A model generated the notes under the pieces. The model was not told the DNA's origin. It saw only the letters and a program-made list of their open reading frames with translations, and did no database searches. The position numbers were made by a program, and so were the translations under genes. 64,000 nucleotides of DNA from Granulicella mallensis (GTDB lineage Bacteria; Acidobacteriota; Terriglobia; Terriglobales; Acidobacteriaceae). The stretch spans positions 124,001 through 188,000 of the forward strand of contig NZ_JACHIO010000009.1 in assembly GCF_014203225.1 (NCBI RefSeq). Direction: 5' to 3'. This document shows, one piece after another, positions 8,058 to 17,260 of this stretch. The number at the start of each line of letters is the position of its first letter. Position 1 is the first letter of the stretch.

Positions 8058-8696
8058 ATGACGGATTACTCGCAACAGGACCCATCAAAACTGGACTCCT
8101 CCTCTTCAAAATGGGTCGCAATCGCTTCCATCCTGCGTCCGCAAGGACGCAAGGGTGAGGTGTTGTCCGAACTCCTGACGGATCTCACGGACCAGTTCCA
8201 TGAGGGCCGTCTCGTGACGCTCGCGAAAAAGGATGCGGCACATCCGCTTCCCAGCGCTGTGCCTGTAGCACTCGAAGGCCATTGGCTCCCGACCGGCAAG
8301 AACGCCGGACGCATCGTGCTGAAGCTGGCAGGCTGCGACAGCATCTCGCAGGCCGAGCTCCTCGCTAGCCAGCAGGTAATGATTCCCGCAGAAGAACTTC
8401 CGGAGCTGGAAGAAGATACCTTCTACGTCGCCGATCTGCTCGATTGCACGCTGTTCAACGGCGAACAGCCCGTCGGCAAGATCATCGACGTGCAATTTGC
8501 CACGACCCCCGATGGGAAAATGCGCCTTCCCGATGCCGCGCCTCTGCTGTGCGTTGAACTCCCCGGCAACACAGACGAAGAAGTGGAACCTTTGTTGATT
8601 CCCTTCGTTCGCGCCCATCTGGAATCCGTCGATGTCGCCGCAAAACGTATCGTGATGCATCTGCCGGAAGGGTTGATGATCGAGGAAGACGAGTAG
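8058..8696 (+). CDS. rimM: 16S rRNA processing protein RimM
   Basis: 212 residues. The N-terminal RimM domain starts with WVAIASILRPQGRKGEV, matching the usual GRxxxxHGxxGEV-type start of the family, and the C-terminal PRC-barrel includes the segment ending in LIPFVRAHLESVD. RimM assists maturation of the 30S head near S19 and helix 33. It carries about 18 extra residues at the N-terminus, rich in Ser, Asp and Gln. Placed 21 bases after khpA with GTAGGAG as ribosome binding site, so co-transcribed. Slightly longer than the E. coli protein (182 residues). Confidence 0.95.
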   Translation: MTDYSQQDPSKLDSSSSKWVAIASILRPQGRKGEVLSELLTDLTDQFHEGRLVTLAKKDAAHPLPSAVPVALEGHWLPTGKNAGRIVLKLAGCDSISQAELLASQQVMIPAEELPELEEDTFYVADLLDCTLFNGEQPVGKIIDVQFATTPDGKMRLPDAAPLLCVELPGNTDEEVEPLLIPFVRAHLESVDVAAKRIVMHLPEGLMIEEDE

Positions 8697-8748
8697 AGCC
8701 CGGCCTTCTCTATCCTCTACACTCTAGTCTCTACACTCTGTCTTTCTC

Positions 8749-9582
8749 ATGCGCTTCGACATCGTCACCATCTTTCCGGAGTTCTTCGGCGGACCGCCCA
8801 ATAATGGCATCCTGGGCCACGGTATCCTCGAGCGCGCCCTGCGCATGGGGCAGGCGGAGGCCCATACCCACGATCTCCGCAGCTTCACCTACGACCGCCA
8901 TCGCACCGTCGACGATCGGCCCTTCGGCGGCGGCGAAGGCATGGTGCTCAAAGCTCAACCCATCTTCGAGTGCGTCGAGTCCCTGGGCATCGCTCCCAAA
9001 GCCGAACGCGACACAACGCGCGAGTCCGTCATCCTGCTCTCCGCCCAGGGCAAGCGATTCACCCAGGCCACGGCCCGCCATCTTGCCACGCTGGATCGCG
9101 TCGTCCTGATCTGCGGCCGCTACGAAGGCGTGGACGAGCGCGTCAGCCAGTTGCTCTGTGACGACGAACTCTCCATCGGCGACTACGTAATCTCCGGCGG
9201 AGAGCTTGGTGCAGCGGTCATCGTAGATGCCGTCGTCCGCCTGCTGCCCGGCGTATTGGGCCACGCCGACTCCTCAAAATACGAAAGCTTTGGCGAGGGA
9301 GATGAACCCGCCGATACCATGACCGAGGATGGCGTTCCCCGCTCCACCCACGGCGCTGGGGGCCTGCTCGACTACCCTCACTACACGCGGCCAGCAGAGT
9401 TCCGCGGCACGACGATTCCCGAGGTATTGGGGAATGGCGACCACAGCGTTATCCGCAAGTGGCGCAGGCAGGCGGCCCTCGCGAAGACACTCGCCAATCG
9501 GCCCGACCTGCTGCCTTCAGCCGATCTCAATGACAATGACCGCGCGTTTCTGAGCAAGCTCGGATTCAATCGAAAGCATTGA
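8749..9582 (+). CDS. trmD: tRNA (guanine-N1)-methyltransferase TrmD
   Basis: 277 residues, somewhat longer than the ~255 of E. coli. TrmD methylates G37 of tRNAs reading CNN codons and prevents frameshifting. The SPOUT knot motifs are clear: MRFDIVTIFPEFF at the start, ICGRYEGVDERV and IGDYVISGGELGA in the middle (the deep trefoil knot that binds S-adenosylmethionine), and a C-terminal helical domain with VLGNGDHSVIRKWRR. A ~15-residue acidic stretch after SSKYESF adds length. Follows rimM with a 52-bp gap and belongs to the same operon. Confidence 0.96.
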   Translation: MRFDIVTIFPEFFGGPPNNGILGHGILERALRMGQAEAHTHDLRSFTYDRHRTVDDRPFGGGEGMVLKAQPIFECVESLGIAPKAERDTTRESVILLSAQGKRFTQATARHLATLDRVVLICGRYEGVDERVSQLLCDDELSIGDYVISGGELGAAVIVDAVVRLLPGVLGHADSSKYESFGEGDEPADTMTEDGVPRSTHGAGGLLDYPHYTRPAEFRGTTIPEVLGNGDHSVIRKWRRQAALAKTLANRPDLLPSADLNDNDRAFLSKLGFNRKH

Positions 9583-9789
9583 ATCCGCTCTAATCCGGAG
9601 GCGCTCCTCCCCATGGCGTGTACCTCACCCAGGGAGCCTTGGCGATCAGCGCAGATAACTGCTGATTGGAAAAGCGGTGTATATAGGGGACGGCCCACCC
9701 AATAACGAGGGCTCCGAAAGAGATAAGAAGAATGTGTTTGAAGCAGGGTCAGCGCTCTGCTAGACTCTGCTCGTCATCCAAGAGCCCTC

Positions 9790-10542
9790 ATGCGACGAAT
9801 CGCAATCCTGCTCGTTATCACCTCCGCCACCTGCCTCTCCACCTTGCAGGCGCAAAGCGCTCCCTCCCGCGGGCCTGACGGGAGCATGCGAAGCATCACT
9901 CCAGGCATTGAGGTGCTCCCCTATCTCAACCGCCCGTTCTCCGGAACGGACACCATCGTGAAGACTCTCCCGATCGAGGGCGGAGGAACGATCACAACCT
10001 CCGAGACGTCAAAGATCGCACGAGATAGCCAGGGACGGCTCTATCGCGAACGGCATCACTTTGCAGCAGTGGATGTCGATCCAGAGAAGACACTCTACGA
10101 GTTCTACGTGCTTGATCCGATATCTCATACGCATACCGCATGCACCATCGCGACTCATCAATGCACGCGCACAAGCTACCATCCTCGGTTTTCGTATCCA
10201 GTACAGCCAACCGGCGCCTTTGATGCAGGACGGCGTTTCCTGACAAGAGAGGATCTCGGACAACAATCGATCGATAATCTCCCGACGATCGGGACCCGCG
10301 AAATCACCACCATTGCCCCGGCGACGGTAGGAAACGACAAGGAGCTTACCTTGACGCGAGAGTTCTGGTACTCGCCTGATCTGAGAACGAATCTCTCTGT
10401 CATCCGGAAAGATCCGCGCGAAGGAACTCAGGCCATTCATCTCAACGTGCTATCGCGCGATGAACCCGATCCCAGCACCTTTGCCGTCCCCGCAGGCTAC
10501 ACCGTTCAGGATGATCTTCAGGTAACAACATCCTCCAACTGA
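9790..10542 (+). CDS. Secreted protein of unknown function between trmD and rplS
   Basis: 250 residues with an N-terminal signal peptide (about residues 1-22, ending STLQAQS). The mature part has no domain I recognise; it is beta-rich, contains the pair CTIATHQC that could form a disulphide, and ends with a [13 protein letters not shown] motif. Similar ends occur in many acidobacterial hypothetical proteins, where a VPAGY/F segment follows a statement-like DPxxF. It interrupts the usual trmD-rplS neighbourhood. The 207-bp gap before it contains a possible promoter region but no strong consensus, so independent expression is likely. Function unknown. Confidence 0.75.
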   Translation: MRRIAILLVITSATCLSTLQAQSAPSRGPDGSMRSITPGIEVLPYLNRPFSGTDTIVKTLPIEGGGTITTSETSKIARDSQGRLYRERHHFAAVDVDPEKTLYEFYVLDPISHTHTACTIATHQCTRTSYHPRFSYPVQPTGAFDAGRRFLTREDLGQQSIDNLPTIGTREITTIAPATVGNDKELTLTREFWYSPDLRTNLSVIRKDPREGTQAIHLNVLSRDEPDPSTFAVPAGYTVQDDLQVTTSSN

Positions 10543-10616
10543 CCTGTGGATTTCCCTCTGCAAAATTGCGTAATTCGTGTAAACTGAATCCTGCGACTTT
10601 ACGAAGGAATCACATC

Positions 10617-10973
10617 ATGTCTATCCATCCGATTATGCAGAAGCTGGCTGACAAGCTCCAGCGCACCGACCTCCCCGAATTTGCTGCCGGCGACACCGTT
10701 CGCGTACAGGTCAAGATCAAGGAAGGCGACAAAGAGCGTCTTCAGGCGTTCGAGGGCATGGTCATTGCCGTCAAGAAGGGCCCCCAGGGCAGCTTCACTG
10801 TTCGCAAGATGAGCTTCGGCCAGGGCGTCGAGCGTATCTTCCCGTACAACTCGAAGGTTGTCGACAAGGTCGAAAAGATCCGCTCCTACCAGGTGCGCCG
10901 CTCGAAGCTCTTCTACCTGCGCGGTCTGCGTGGCAAGGCTGCCCGTCTGCGCGAGGTTGAGCGCACTAAGTAA
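10617..10973 (+). CDS. rplS: 50S ribosomal protein L19
   Basis: 118 residues, the usual length. [18 protein letters not shown] at the start and the [36 protein letters not shown] and [16 protein letters not shown] segments identify L19, which sits at the 30S-50S interface. The ATG at 10617 is preceded by GAAGG at proper spacing; the open frame extends further upstream without a family match. A rho-independent terminator follows 22 bases after the stop, so downstream rnhB is probably transcribed separately or by read-through. Confidence 0.97.
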   Translation: MSIHPIMQKLADKLQRTDLPEFAAGDTVRVQVKIKEGDKERLQAFEGMVIAVKKGPQGSFTVRKMSFGQGVERIFPYNSKVVDKVEKIRSYQVRRSKLFYLRGLRGKAARLREVERTK

Positions 10974-10994
10974 GCTTTTCTCCACGCTTCCAGA

Positions 10995-11022
10995 AAAGCG
11001 GCGGCCCTCGGGTCGCCGCTTT
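10995..11022 (+). terminator. Rho-independent terminator after rplS
   Basis: 9-bp stem AAAGCGGCG/CGCCGCTTT with a 10-base loop, followed by CGTTTG. The T-run is short, so termination may be partial. Confidence 0.7.
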
Positions 11023-11061
11023 CGTTTGCGCACAACAAATCCGCTAAACTCGAAAACAACG

Positions 11062-11835
11062 ATGTCGGCCCTTTTCCAAATTCCAGTTCCGCCCGGCGTC
11101 ACCAAAGCCACCGCCAAGCAGCAGATGCTGAAGCAGCTAGTGTGCAGCGATGCCCCGGAGCAGGCCTTGCGCTATCAGGGCTTCCGGTCGATTGCAGGCG
11201 TCGACGAGGTCGGGCGAGGTGCGCTCTTTGGCCCGGTCGTCGCTGCAGCAGTGATTCTGCCCGAGAAGACCGGCGTTCTGGCCCGGATGGGACTCAAGGA
11301 CTCCAAGCAGCTTACCCGCGAAGACCGCGAGCGCCTCGACCGCAAGATTCGCACCATGGCATTGGCCGTCGCCATCGCCGAGGTCGACGCCGCCACCATC
11401 GACCGGGTCAACATCTACCAGGCCTCGCGCATGGCTATGCTGATGGCCGTACAGCAGCTTGGGATCGCCCCCGACCATCTCATCATCGATGCCATGCGAA
11501 TCGACCATCCCTGCCCGCAGACCAAGCTGTACTACGGCGATGCACTGTGCCTCTCTATCGCCGCAGCTTCGGTAGTCGCCAAGGTATATCGCGATGGATT
11601 GCTGCGCGAGTTTGACACGGTGTATCCGCAGTATGGCCTCGCCTCTCACAAGGGATACGGAACGCCGGAGCATCGCAGGGCTCTCGTCGCGCATGGCCCC
11701 TGCGAACTTCATCGCCACACCTTCGCCCCGGTTGCGGCTGTTTGTACCAAGGATGTGCCGAAAGACAATATCGAACCCCGCGAGTTATTCCCCGCTGACG
11801 ACAACACACCTTTACAGGAGGAAACGTGGGCCTGA
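11062..11835 (+). CDS. rnhB: Ribonuclease HII
   Basis: 257 residues; degrades the RNA strand of RNA-DNA hybrids and excises single ribonucleotides. The active-site motif VDEVGRGALFGPVVAAAV supplies the first acidic pair (Asp and Glu of DEVGRG); further acids are in IIDAMRIDHP and YYGDALCLSIAAASVVAKV, followed by ASHKGYGTPEH. All expected catalytic residues are present. About 35 extra residues at the N-terminus and a ~30-residue C-terminal extension make it longer than the ~200-residue E. coli enzyme. Its stop overlaps the GTG start of the next gene by ten bases, so the pair is translationally coupled. Confidence 0.95.
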   Translation: MSALFQIPVPPGVTKATAKQQMLKQLVCSDAPEQALRYQGFRSIAGVDEVGRGALFGPVVAAAVILPEKTGVLARMGLKDSKQLTREDRERLDRKIRTMALAVAIAEVDAATIDRVNIYQASRMAMLMAVQQLGIAPDHLIIDAMRIDHPCPQTKLYYGDALCLSIAAASVVAKVYRDGLLREFDTVYPQYGLASHKGYGTPEHRRALVAHGPCELHRHTFAPVAAVCTKDVPKDNIEPRELFPADDNTPLQEETWA

Positions 11836-12560
11836 AACTTCTCTGTGTCGTCGCACACCCTGACGATGAATGCTTTGCTTTTGGCGGTGCCCTGGCCCTC
11901 GCAGCCGCACGTGGCATCGAGACCAGTGTCATCTGCCTTACGGACGGACAGGCTGCTACACACCGCGGCTCTGCCAGCAGCGGCAAGGAACTCGGAGCAA
12001 TGCGCCGTGCGGAGTTCGCGGCCTCCTGCAAGGTTCTCGGCGTCGCACACCACGAGCTGCTCGACTATCAGGACGCCCAGCTCGAGTTCGCAAACCTCTC
12101 CGAAGTAGCCGGAAAGCTTGTCGCTCGCATCCGCAGCTTCCGTCCACAGGTGGTTATCACCTTTGGCAGCGATGGCGGATTGAACACGCACCCCGACCAC
12201 ACCGTGGTCTCTGCTGCGACAACCGCCGCGTTCCATTGGGCAGCCTCTGCGAAGCGCTATCTCGAACACGGAGAGTTGTATCAGCCACAGCGGCTCTATC
12301 ACCTGTCGACGAGCTACTTTATGCCGGACCGCCCTTCCCCCATTCCCGCTCCCTGGACGGTCACGCTCGATATCAGCTCCGTCTTCGAGCGCAAGCAGGA
12401 AGCCTTCCGCGCTCACGCCTCGCAGGCCCCGCTGATGGAACGCACCAAGCCTATCTTCGAGAAGTACGGCAACGAAGAGTACTACACGTTGCTCGCCTCG
12501 CCCGTGCCGCAGCCAGCGCGGCAGTCGACCGATCTGTTTGAGGGTGTCGCGGAAATCTGA
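11826..12560 (+). CDS. PIG-L (LmbE-like) N-acetylglucosamine-type deacetylase
   Basis: 244 residues. The zinc-binding motif AHPDDE (residues 10-15) and the later HPDH of THPDHTVV are the hallmarks of the PIG-L family, which removes acetyl groups from GlcNAc conjugates (for example BshB in bacillithiol synthesis or MshB in mycothiol synthesis). Which substrate applies here is not readable; a bshB-like role is possible but no bshA or bshC gene is in the window. GTG start with a very strong CAGGAGGAAA ribosome binding site located inside the end of rnhB. A cytoplasmic protein, no signal peptide. Confidence 0.85.
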   Translation: MGLKLLCVVAHPDDECFAFGGALALAAARGIETSVICLTDGQAATHRGSASSGKELGAMRRAEFAASCKVLGVAHHELLDYQDAQLEFANLSEVAGKLVARIRSFRPQVVITFGSDGGLNTHPDHTVVSAATTAAFHWAASAKRYLEHGELYQPQRLYHLSTSYFMPDRPSPIPAPWTVTLDISSVFERKQEAFRAHASQAPLMERTKPIFEKYGNEEYYTLLASPVPQPARQSTDLFEGVAEI

Positions 12561-12600
12561 CGATCAGAAGCCCTGAAGCAAGAAAACAGACGAGGTAGGG

Positions 12601-13287
12601 ATGAAGAAAACTTTCGCCGAGAAAGCCATCGAACTCTCCCTCCTCTTTGCGCTCGTCGTACACGTCATCGCACTCCTTACCATGGCGGGCCTGCTCTTGC
12701 CCGGTGTCCCGGGTTCTGGCCTGAAAACGGTTGATCTGCGCGCCGCCTATATCTCCATGCATCCATGGCGATGGCACCTCGGCTGGTTTCCCTGGCATCT
12801 CTGCGCGCTATCAGACCTGGCAGTCTCCCTCGCGCTGTTGCGTCTACAGTGGGTTCCTAAAACGCTGTCGGCACCCACGCTGCTACTTACATTAATCGCA
12901 GCGGCCATTGAACAGTACTTTGAGACGCTCTGGGATGTATTGGGACCACATCTTGCCTCAGGAGGCGGCCTCGCCTATCTCAGCTTCGAGTCCAGGGTAT
13001 CCCTCCCGGTATCGGTGATAGCCGCCGTCCTCTATGCAGTCATGGCGATGGGCTGGAGCTGGTGCCTCTCCCGCTCCAGCACTTGGACGAGGACGTTGAC
13101 CTGGCTCTCCGCCGTGACCTGGACGCTCCTCCTGCTCTCTTCCTCATCCCAGCTACTGCCGCCCGGCTACCGTCCTCCTACCGCTCTAACAGACGTGGGC
13201 ACGGAGGTTGGCTTTGTCCTGATGGCGTTCTGGTTCCTACTCACGCTGAGGGCCATGTGGCGTCTTACGCGAGTCACCGATCTGTAG
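12601..13287 (+). CDS. Six-helix integral membrane protein, function unknown
   Basis: 228 residues, strongly hydrophobic with about six predicted membrane segments (roughly residues 12-34, 60-80, 93-112, 135-155, 165-185 and 198-220). I do not recognise the family. It follows the PIG-L gene by 40 bases with GAGGTAGGG as ribosome binding site, so co-transcription is plausible. No conserved catalytic-looking residues stand out within the helices. Confidence 0.7.
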   Translation: MKKTFAEKAIELSLLFALVVHVIALLTMAGLLLPGVPGSGLKTVDLRAAYISMHPWRWHLGWFPWHLCALSDLAVSLALLRLQWVPKTLSAPTLLLTLIAAAIEQYFETLWDVLGPHLASGGGLAYLSFESRVSLPVSVIAAVLYAVMAMGWSWCLSRSSTWTRTLTWLSAVTWTLLLLSSSSQLLPPGYRPPTALTDVGTEVGFVLMAFWFLLTLRAMWRLTRVTDL

Positions 13288-13343
13288 GACTGCATGGCAG
13301 AATGACGGTTCTGCGCAAACGAGGGCGACAATTGCAACCGGCT

Positions 13344-15605
13344 CTACCGCAACTGAAACTCCGGCGCGCCCATCACCAGCGCCGTCAACAGGTTCAGCGT
13401 GTCCGTCGAGTTCGCATTTGCGGGCTGCTGATCGATTTGTTTATCGATGAGCTGGTTGGTCTTCGCCGATACCGGAGCGCCAATCATCGTTCCTTCCAGC
13501 ACACGGAGCACAATCTCAACTCCCGCCGGGCCGGCTACAGCAGGCGTCTGCACCGACGCCGAGACCCCAACGAACCGGGCGTCCCCATGCGCTGCCTGTG
13601 CCGGGGTGCCTGCCGTCTTGGGAGCCCCACCGGCAAAGCTGCCCGCGCGTGTCGGTGTCAGCAACCCCATCGCCAGCAACTTCGGAGCGTCGAACTTCTG
13701 ATTGGCGAACTTGCCGTTCGTCAGTTGGTAGGCAAAGTTCAGCCGGTCGACCAGGGCGGAAGAGTTCATCCACTGCTCAGCGGTCAGGTAGTAGCCCGTC
13801 GGAGGCAGCGCATAGTACATCGGCATCCCCATCGTCTTGATCGTGTTCACCAGCGCGCCAGGGTTTTGCGGCTCCGTCGCGGTGGAACGGAAGGCCGACG
13901 CCACAAACTCCACCGGGGTCTTCACCTTGTTGTGGAAGTACTGCCGCGAGTTGAACTCAGGCGAGGCAATCAGTTCGCGCAACAGGCTCTTGATATCTCC
14001 ATTGCTCGAGAGATACACCTTCGCCAGCCGATCGACCAGCGCGGGCGGAGGAGTATCCGCCACAAAGTGCTGGGCCAACAACAGGCTGATGAAGTGTGCC
14101 GTCTTCGGGCTGGACGCGAGAATGTTCAACGCGGCAATGCCCTGCTTCATGCTGTCATCGCTGGCTACGGTCTTGCCTCGGCCAAACGTCCCGCTCGCTG
14201 ACACTTTTGCTACATTGCCGCTGTCGTCGATTACGTAGCCGAACCACGTCTTCGGTCCCGGCTCATGGCGCTTGGGATCGAACAGAAACGGGCCGCCCTG
14301 GTTCGGACGGTCCACACCCCACCCGGTCAAAATCGCCGAAAGCGCCGTCACGTCACTCTGCGTATAACCGCCGTTAACGCCGACCGTGTGCAGCTCCATC
14401 ACCTCGCGGCCATAGTTCTCGTTCAGCCCCTTGTTGCCCTTCTTCGAGTTTGGATTCTGCGGATTCACGCCGTTAGCAAGAGAGTCGGGGCCAATCGACA
14501 GCCAGTTGTCGAGGTACACCATCATCGCCGGCGATTTTGCGGTCGCCATCAGCAGGTCGCGGAAGTTGCCCAGCGCATTCTTGCGAATCACATCGCGCTC
14601 ATAGCTGGTCGTGTACCACTCGTCGGAGTCCTTAGCGATATAGACATTGAAGTGATTGAACCAGAAGTCGGTCATCACCTCCTGCAACTGCCGCTCCGAC
14701 AACACATCGCGCAGGATGCGGGCCTGCGCCAATTCATTGCCGATGTTGTAGGACGAGTTCACCTGCGGCGACATGGCATTGAACGTCTCACGCTCCCTCG
14801 GCGTAAAGTCCGCAAAGAGCAGGTCGTGCAGGTTGCCGCTTAGATTGCCGTTGCCGGTAAAGGCGATGCGGTCTTCGACCGGCATCTTGATCAGGGCGGC
14901 CATGCGCTGCTGCTTCGGCAGAACCAACAGGTCTCCGGCGATCCGTGTCGCCATCGCCTGGTCCCGTTTCTTGCGCTCGGCCTTCTCCGCATCCGTGAGC
15001 TCAACCTTGGGCTTCACGCTGCCGTCAGGGTTCTTCTGGTCACGCTCCTGGAGCAGCTTGTAGACCTGCACCTCATACGCCGCATTCAGCAAGGGATCGG
15101 CGGGATACGGCACCTTGCCGTCGGCAACCGGGCCAATCTGCGCCCGGTCGGGAAAAACGGTAATCATCTGCGTCGTCGGCATGGTCAGCGTCGGATAGGC
15201 AGCCAGCCTCTTGTCGAGCGCGGGGTCTTTGATGGTCTCCGGGCTCATCTGCTGAGACAGCCATTGATCGGCGCCCATCGCGAGCACCTGGTCGACTTCC
15301 CCGGGCCGTCCGCCGAACGTAAACCGGTCGAGCATCTGCTGTACCCGCTCACGCTGTGTGAGCGGCGTCAGCACGACGGGCTTTATGGGAGGATGAGCGC
15401 CAGGCACATGGGGCTTCTGCGCAAACGTCTTCGCGGCCTTCTGCTGCGCCGGGTCTATCTGCGGAGTATCATCCGCCTCCTGCATGTCCGGAGTTGCAGC
15501 CCGAACTGGAGACATCTGCCGCTCTGCGGAAGCCATCTCCTGTCCGCGCACAGCGACCGTCAGACTGCCGAGTACAAGACCGAGAAGCACGATCCGTAAT
15601 GTCAT
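13344..15605 (-). CDS. DUF1800 family secreted protein
   Basis: 753 residues with an N-terminal signal peptide (about residues 1-22, GSLTVAVRGQ). The DUF1800 core is visible from about residue 85: RVQQMLDRFTFGGRPGEVDQ, then the long helical part with LREVMTDFWFNHFNVY-like and ENYGREVMELHTVGVNGGYTQ segments, which are diagnostic, and a C-terminal region around residues 540-640 with PEFNSRQYFHNKVKTPVEF. The biochemical role is unknown. DUF1800 genes normally stand next to a DUF1501 gene, which is absent here. The 3' end converges on the membrane protein gene. Confidence 0.88.
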   Translation of the reverse strand: MTLRIVLLGLVLGSLTVAVRGQEMASAERQMSPVRAATPDMQEADDTPQIDPAQQKAAKTFAQKPHVPGAHPPIKPVVLTPLTQRERVQQMLDRFTFGGRPGEVDQVLAMGADQWLSQQMSPETIKDPALDKRLAAYPTLTMPTTQMITVFPDRAQIGPVADGKVPYPADPLLNAAYEVQVYKLLQERDQKNPDGSVKPKVELTDAEKAERKKRDQAMATRIAGDLLVLPKQQRMAALIKMPVEDRIAFTGNGNLSGNLHDLLFADFTPRERETFNAMSPQVNSSYNIGNELAQARILRDVLSERQLQEVMTDFWFNHFNVYIAKDSDEWYTTSYERDVIRKNALGNFRDLLMATAKSPAMMVYLDNWLSIGPDSLANGVNPQNPNSKKGNKGLNENYGREVMELHTVGVNGGYTQSDVTALSAILTGWGVDRPNQGGPFLFDPKRHEPGPKTWFGYVIDDSGNVAKVSASGTFGRGKTVASDDSMKQGIAALNILASSPKTAHFISLLLAQHFVADTPPPALVDRLAKVYLSSNGDIKSLLRELIASPEFNSRQYFHNKVKTPVEFVASAFRSTATEPQNPGALVNTIKTMGMPMYYALPPTGYYLTAEQWMNSSALVDRLNFAYQLTNGKFANQKFDAPKLLAMGLLTPTRAGSFAGGAPKTAGTPAQAAHGDARFVGVSASVQTPAVAGPAGVEIVLRVLEGTMIGAPVSAKTNQLIDKQIDQQPANANSTDTLNLLTALVMGAPEFQLR

Positions 15606-15692
15606 CGTCCGGAGACCCTCAACCCTAGCTTAGACCCGTTGGGCTATGCGGAAGTTGCGTTTTTAGGGGCGTGACGCGACTCTTCTCGATCG

Positions 15693-17138
15693 CTATATAC
15701 GAGCTCCAGATCCAGGACGTCCCATGGCCGACCGAACCGCAAATACCAGGCACCCGGCAATCGCTACGACGACAGCCAGCAACACCTCACGATGAAAGTT
15801 CGGCCGCGAAACCACGATATATCCGAACCCCATGAGCGCGAGAAGCGGGGGCAGCGGATAGAGCCACAGCCTGAAGGGCCGCGGCATCTCAGGCCGACGC
15901 AGGCGCAGCAGCATCACCCCGATATGCTGCAGCACAAACTGCAGCAGGATGCGCAGAACAACCAGGGCCGCGATGACATCGGCCAGCGAGAAGAAGCAGC
16001 ACACACAGGCAATCGCGCCCAGCACAAGGAGCGACACGTGCGGAAACCGTCGCGTCGGATGCAGCCTTCCAAACGCAGCGAGGAAGTTGCCATCGCGAGC
16101 CGCCGCGTAAGGAATCCTCGAATAGCCCAACAGCAGCGAGAACACGCTGGCGAAGGCCGTCACCATCACCAGGAGCGCCGCCAGCTTACCCAGCAGCGTC
16201 GCGACATGCGCTCCCAGGGACGGCGCATAGGCCACCTGCATAAACTGCGACAGCAGAGCCCTGCGAGCCTCAAGGTTCTGCGCTGCCAGCAACTGCGGCG
16301 CGCCGATCACCGACAGCACGCTCGCATTCAGCGCGAGGTACAGCAGAGCGACGATCCCGATCGACAGCAGCACAGCGCGCGGAATCGTTCGTCCTGGGTC
16401 GCGCACTTCCCCACCGAGAAACGTCACGTTGTAGTAGCCCCAATAGTCGTAGGTTGCGATCAGCATCGCCGAGCCAAGCCCCCCAAAGAACGCTCGGTTC
16501 AGCACAAAAGCATGCGGGGAAAAGGCAAACACCTGCGCGATGTGCCCATGCATCAATCCCACGACCACAGCCCAGGCGATGGTCACGAGCACCGCCGACA
16601 GCAAAACGATCGACAGCACACGCACCTTCGCCAGGTTGCGATACAGCAGGATCACGGCGAGCACCACAGCGGCAATCGCTACAAAGGTCGTCGGCCCAAT
16701 ACTGAACACTGCACTGTATCCAGCCAATCGTAACGTGTGGGTCACGGGTGGCACAGCCAGCTGCGGCACAAGGTACGTCGCATACTGGCTCAATCCGATG
16801 CAGCCACTGGCCACCGAAAGCGGTGCAGAGAAACAGAGCTGGAAGAGAAACAGGAAGCTCAACAGACGGCCCAGCCGACCGCGAAACATCTCGCCGAGGT
16901 AGTGGTAGGTTCCTCCGGCCTCCGGCATCGCAGCGCCCAGCTCCGCCCATACCAACCCATCGCACACAGCCAACAGCGCGCCGAGAATCCAGCCCAGCAT
17001 CGCCTGCGGCCCACCCATGGCTCCCAGCAGCAGCGGCAGCGTAATGAACGGCCCAACCCCGATCATGTCGAGCAGGTTGAGCCTTACCGCGCCGCTAAGC
17101 GTGAGCGTTCTTTCGAGCTTCGGTGCAGCGGTCTCCAT
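15693..17138 (-). CDS. APC-superfamily amino acid permease
   Basis: 481 residues with about twelve hydrophobic segments. The first helix carries the unwound motif LLDMIGVGPFITLPLLL that binds the substrate amino group in APC transporters, followed by VWAELGAAMPEAGGTYHYL, the conserved second-helix signature. Most like the amino acid permease branch that couples uptake to protons; the amino acid cannot be predicted. Start is the ATG at 17138. It is a single-gene unit; 87 bases separate it from the DUF1800 gene start downstream in the same direction. Confidence 0.88.
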   Translation of the reverse strand: METAAPKLERTLTLSGAVRLNLLDMIGVGPFITLPLLLGAMGGPQAMLGWILGALLAVCDGLVWAELGAAMPEAGGTYHYLGEMFRGRLGRLLSFLFLFQLCFSAPLSVASGCIGLSQYATYLVPQLAVPPVTHTLRLAGYSAVFSIGPTTFVAIAAVVLAVILLYRNLAKVRVLSIVLLSAVLVTIAWAVVVGLMHGHIAQVFAFSPHAFVLNRAFFGGLGSAMLIATYDYWGYYNVTFLGGEVRDPGRTIPRAVLLSIGIVALLYLALNASVLSVIGAPQLLAAQNLEARRALLSQFMQVAYAPSLGAHVATLLGKLAALLVMVTAFASVFSLLLGYSRIPYAAARDGNFLAAFGRLHPTRRFPHVSLLVLGAIACVCCFFSLADVIAALVVLRILLQFVLQHIGVMLLRLRRPEMPRPFRLWLYPLPPLLALMGFGYIVVSRPNFHREVLLAVVVAIAGCLVFAVRSAMGRPGSGARI

Positions 17139-17260
17139 TTTGCCGAGTGTATCGCGACTCGTAACTCACGACTCGACTCTCGCAGCTCATAACGGACAAA
17201 AGCTCTCTACCTGATGGCAAAAGAGAGCAACGACCCCGCCGCTCATGAGACGCTATTCTC

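Noticed and set aside
12601-13287. Reading the membrane protein as a known transporter
   Set aside because: About six helices but no signature of any transporter family that I know.
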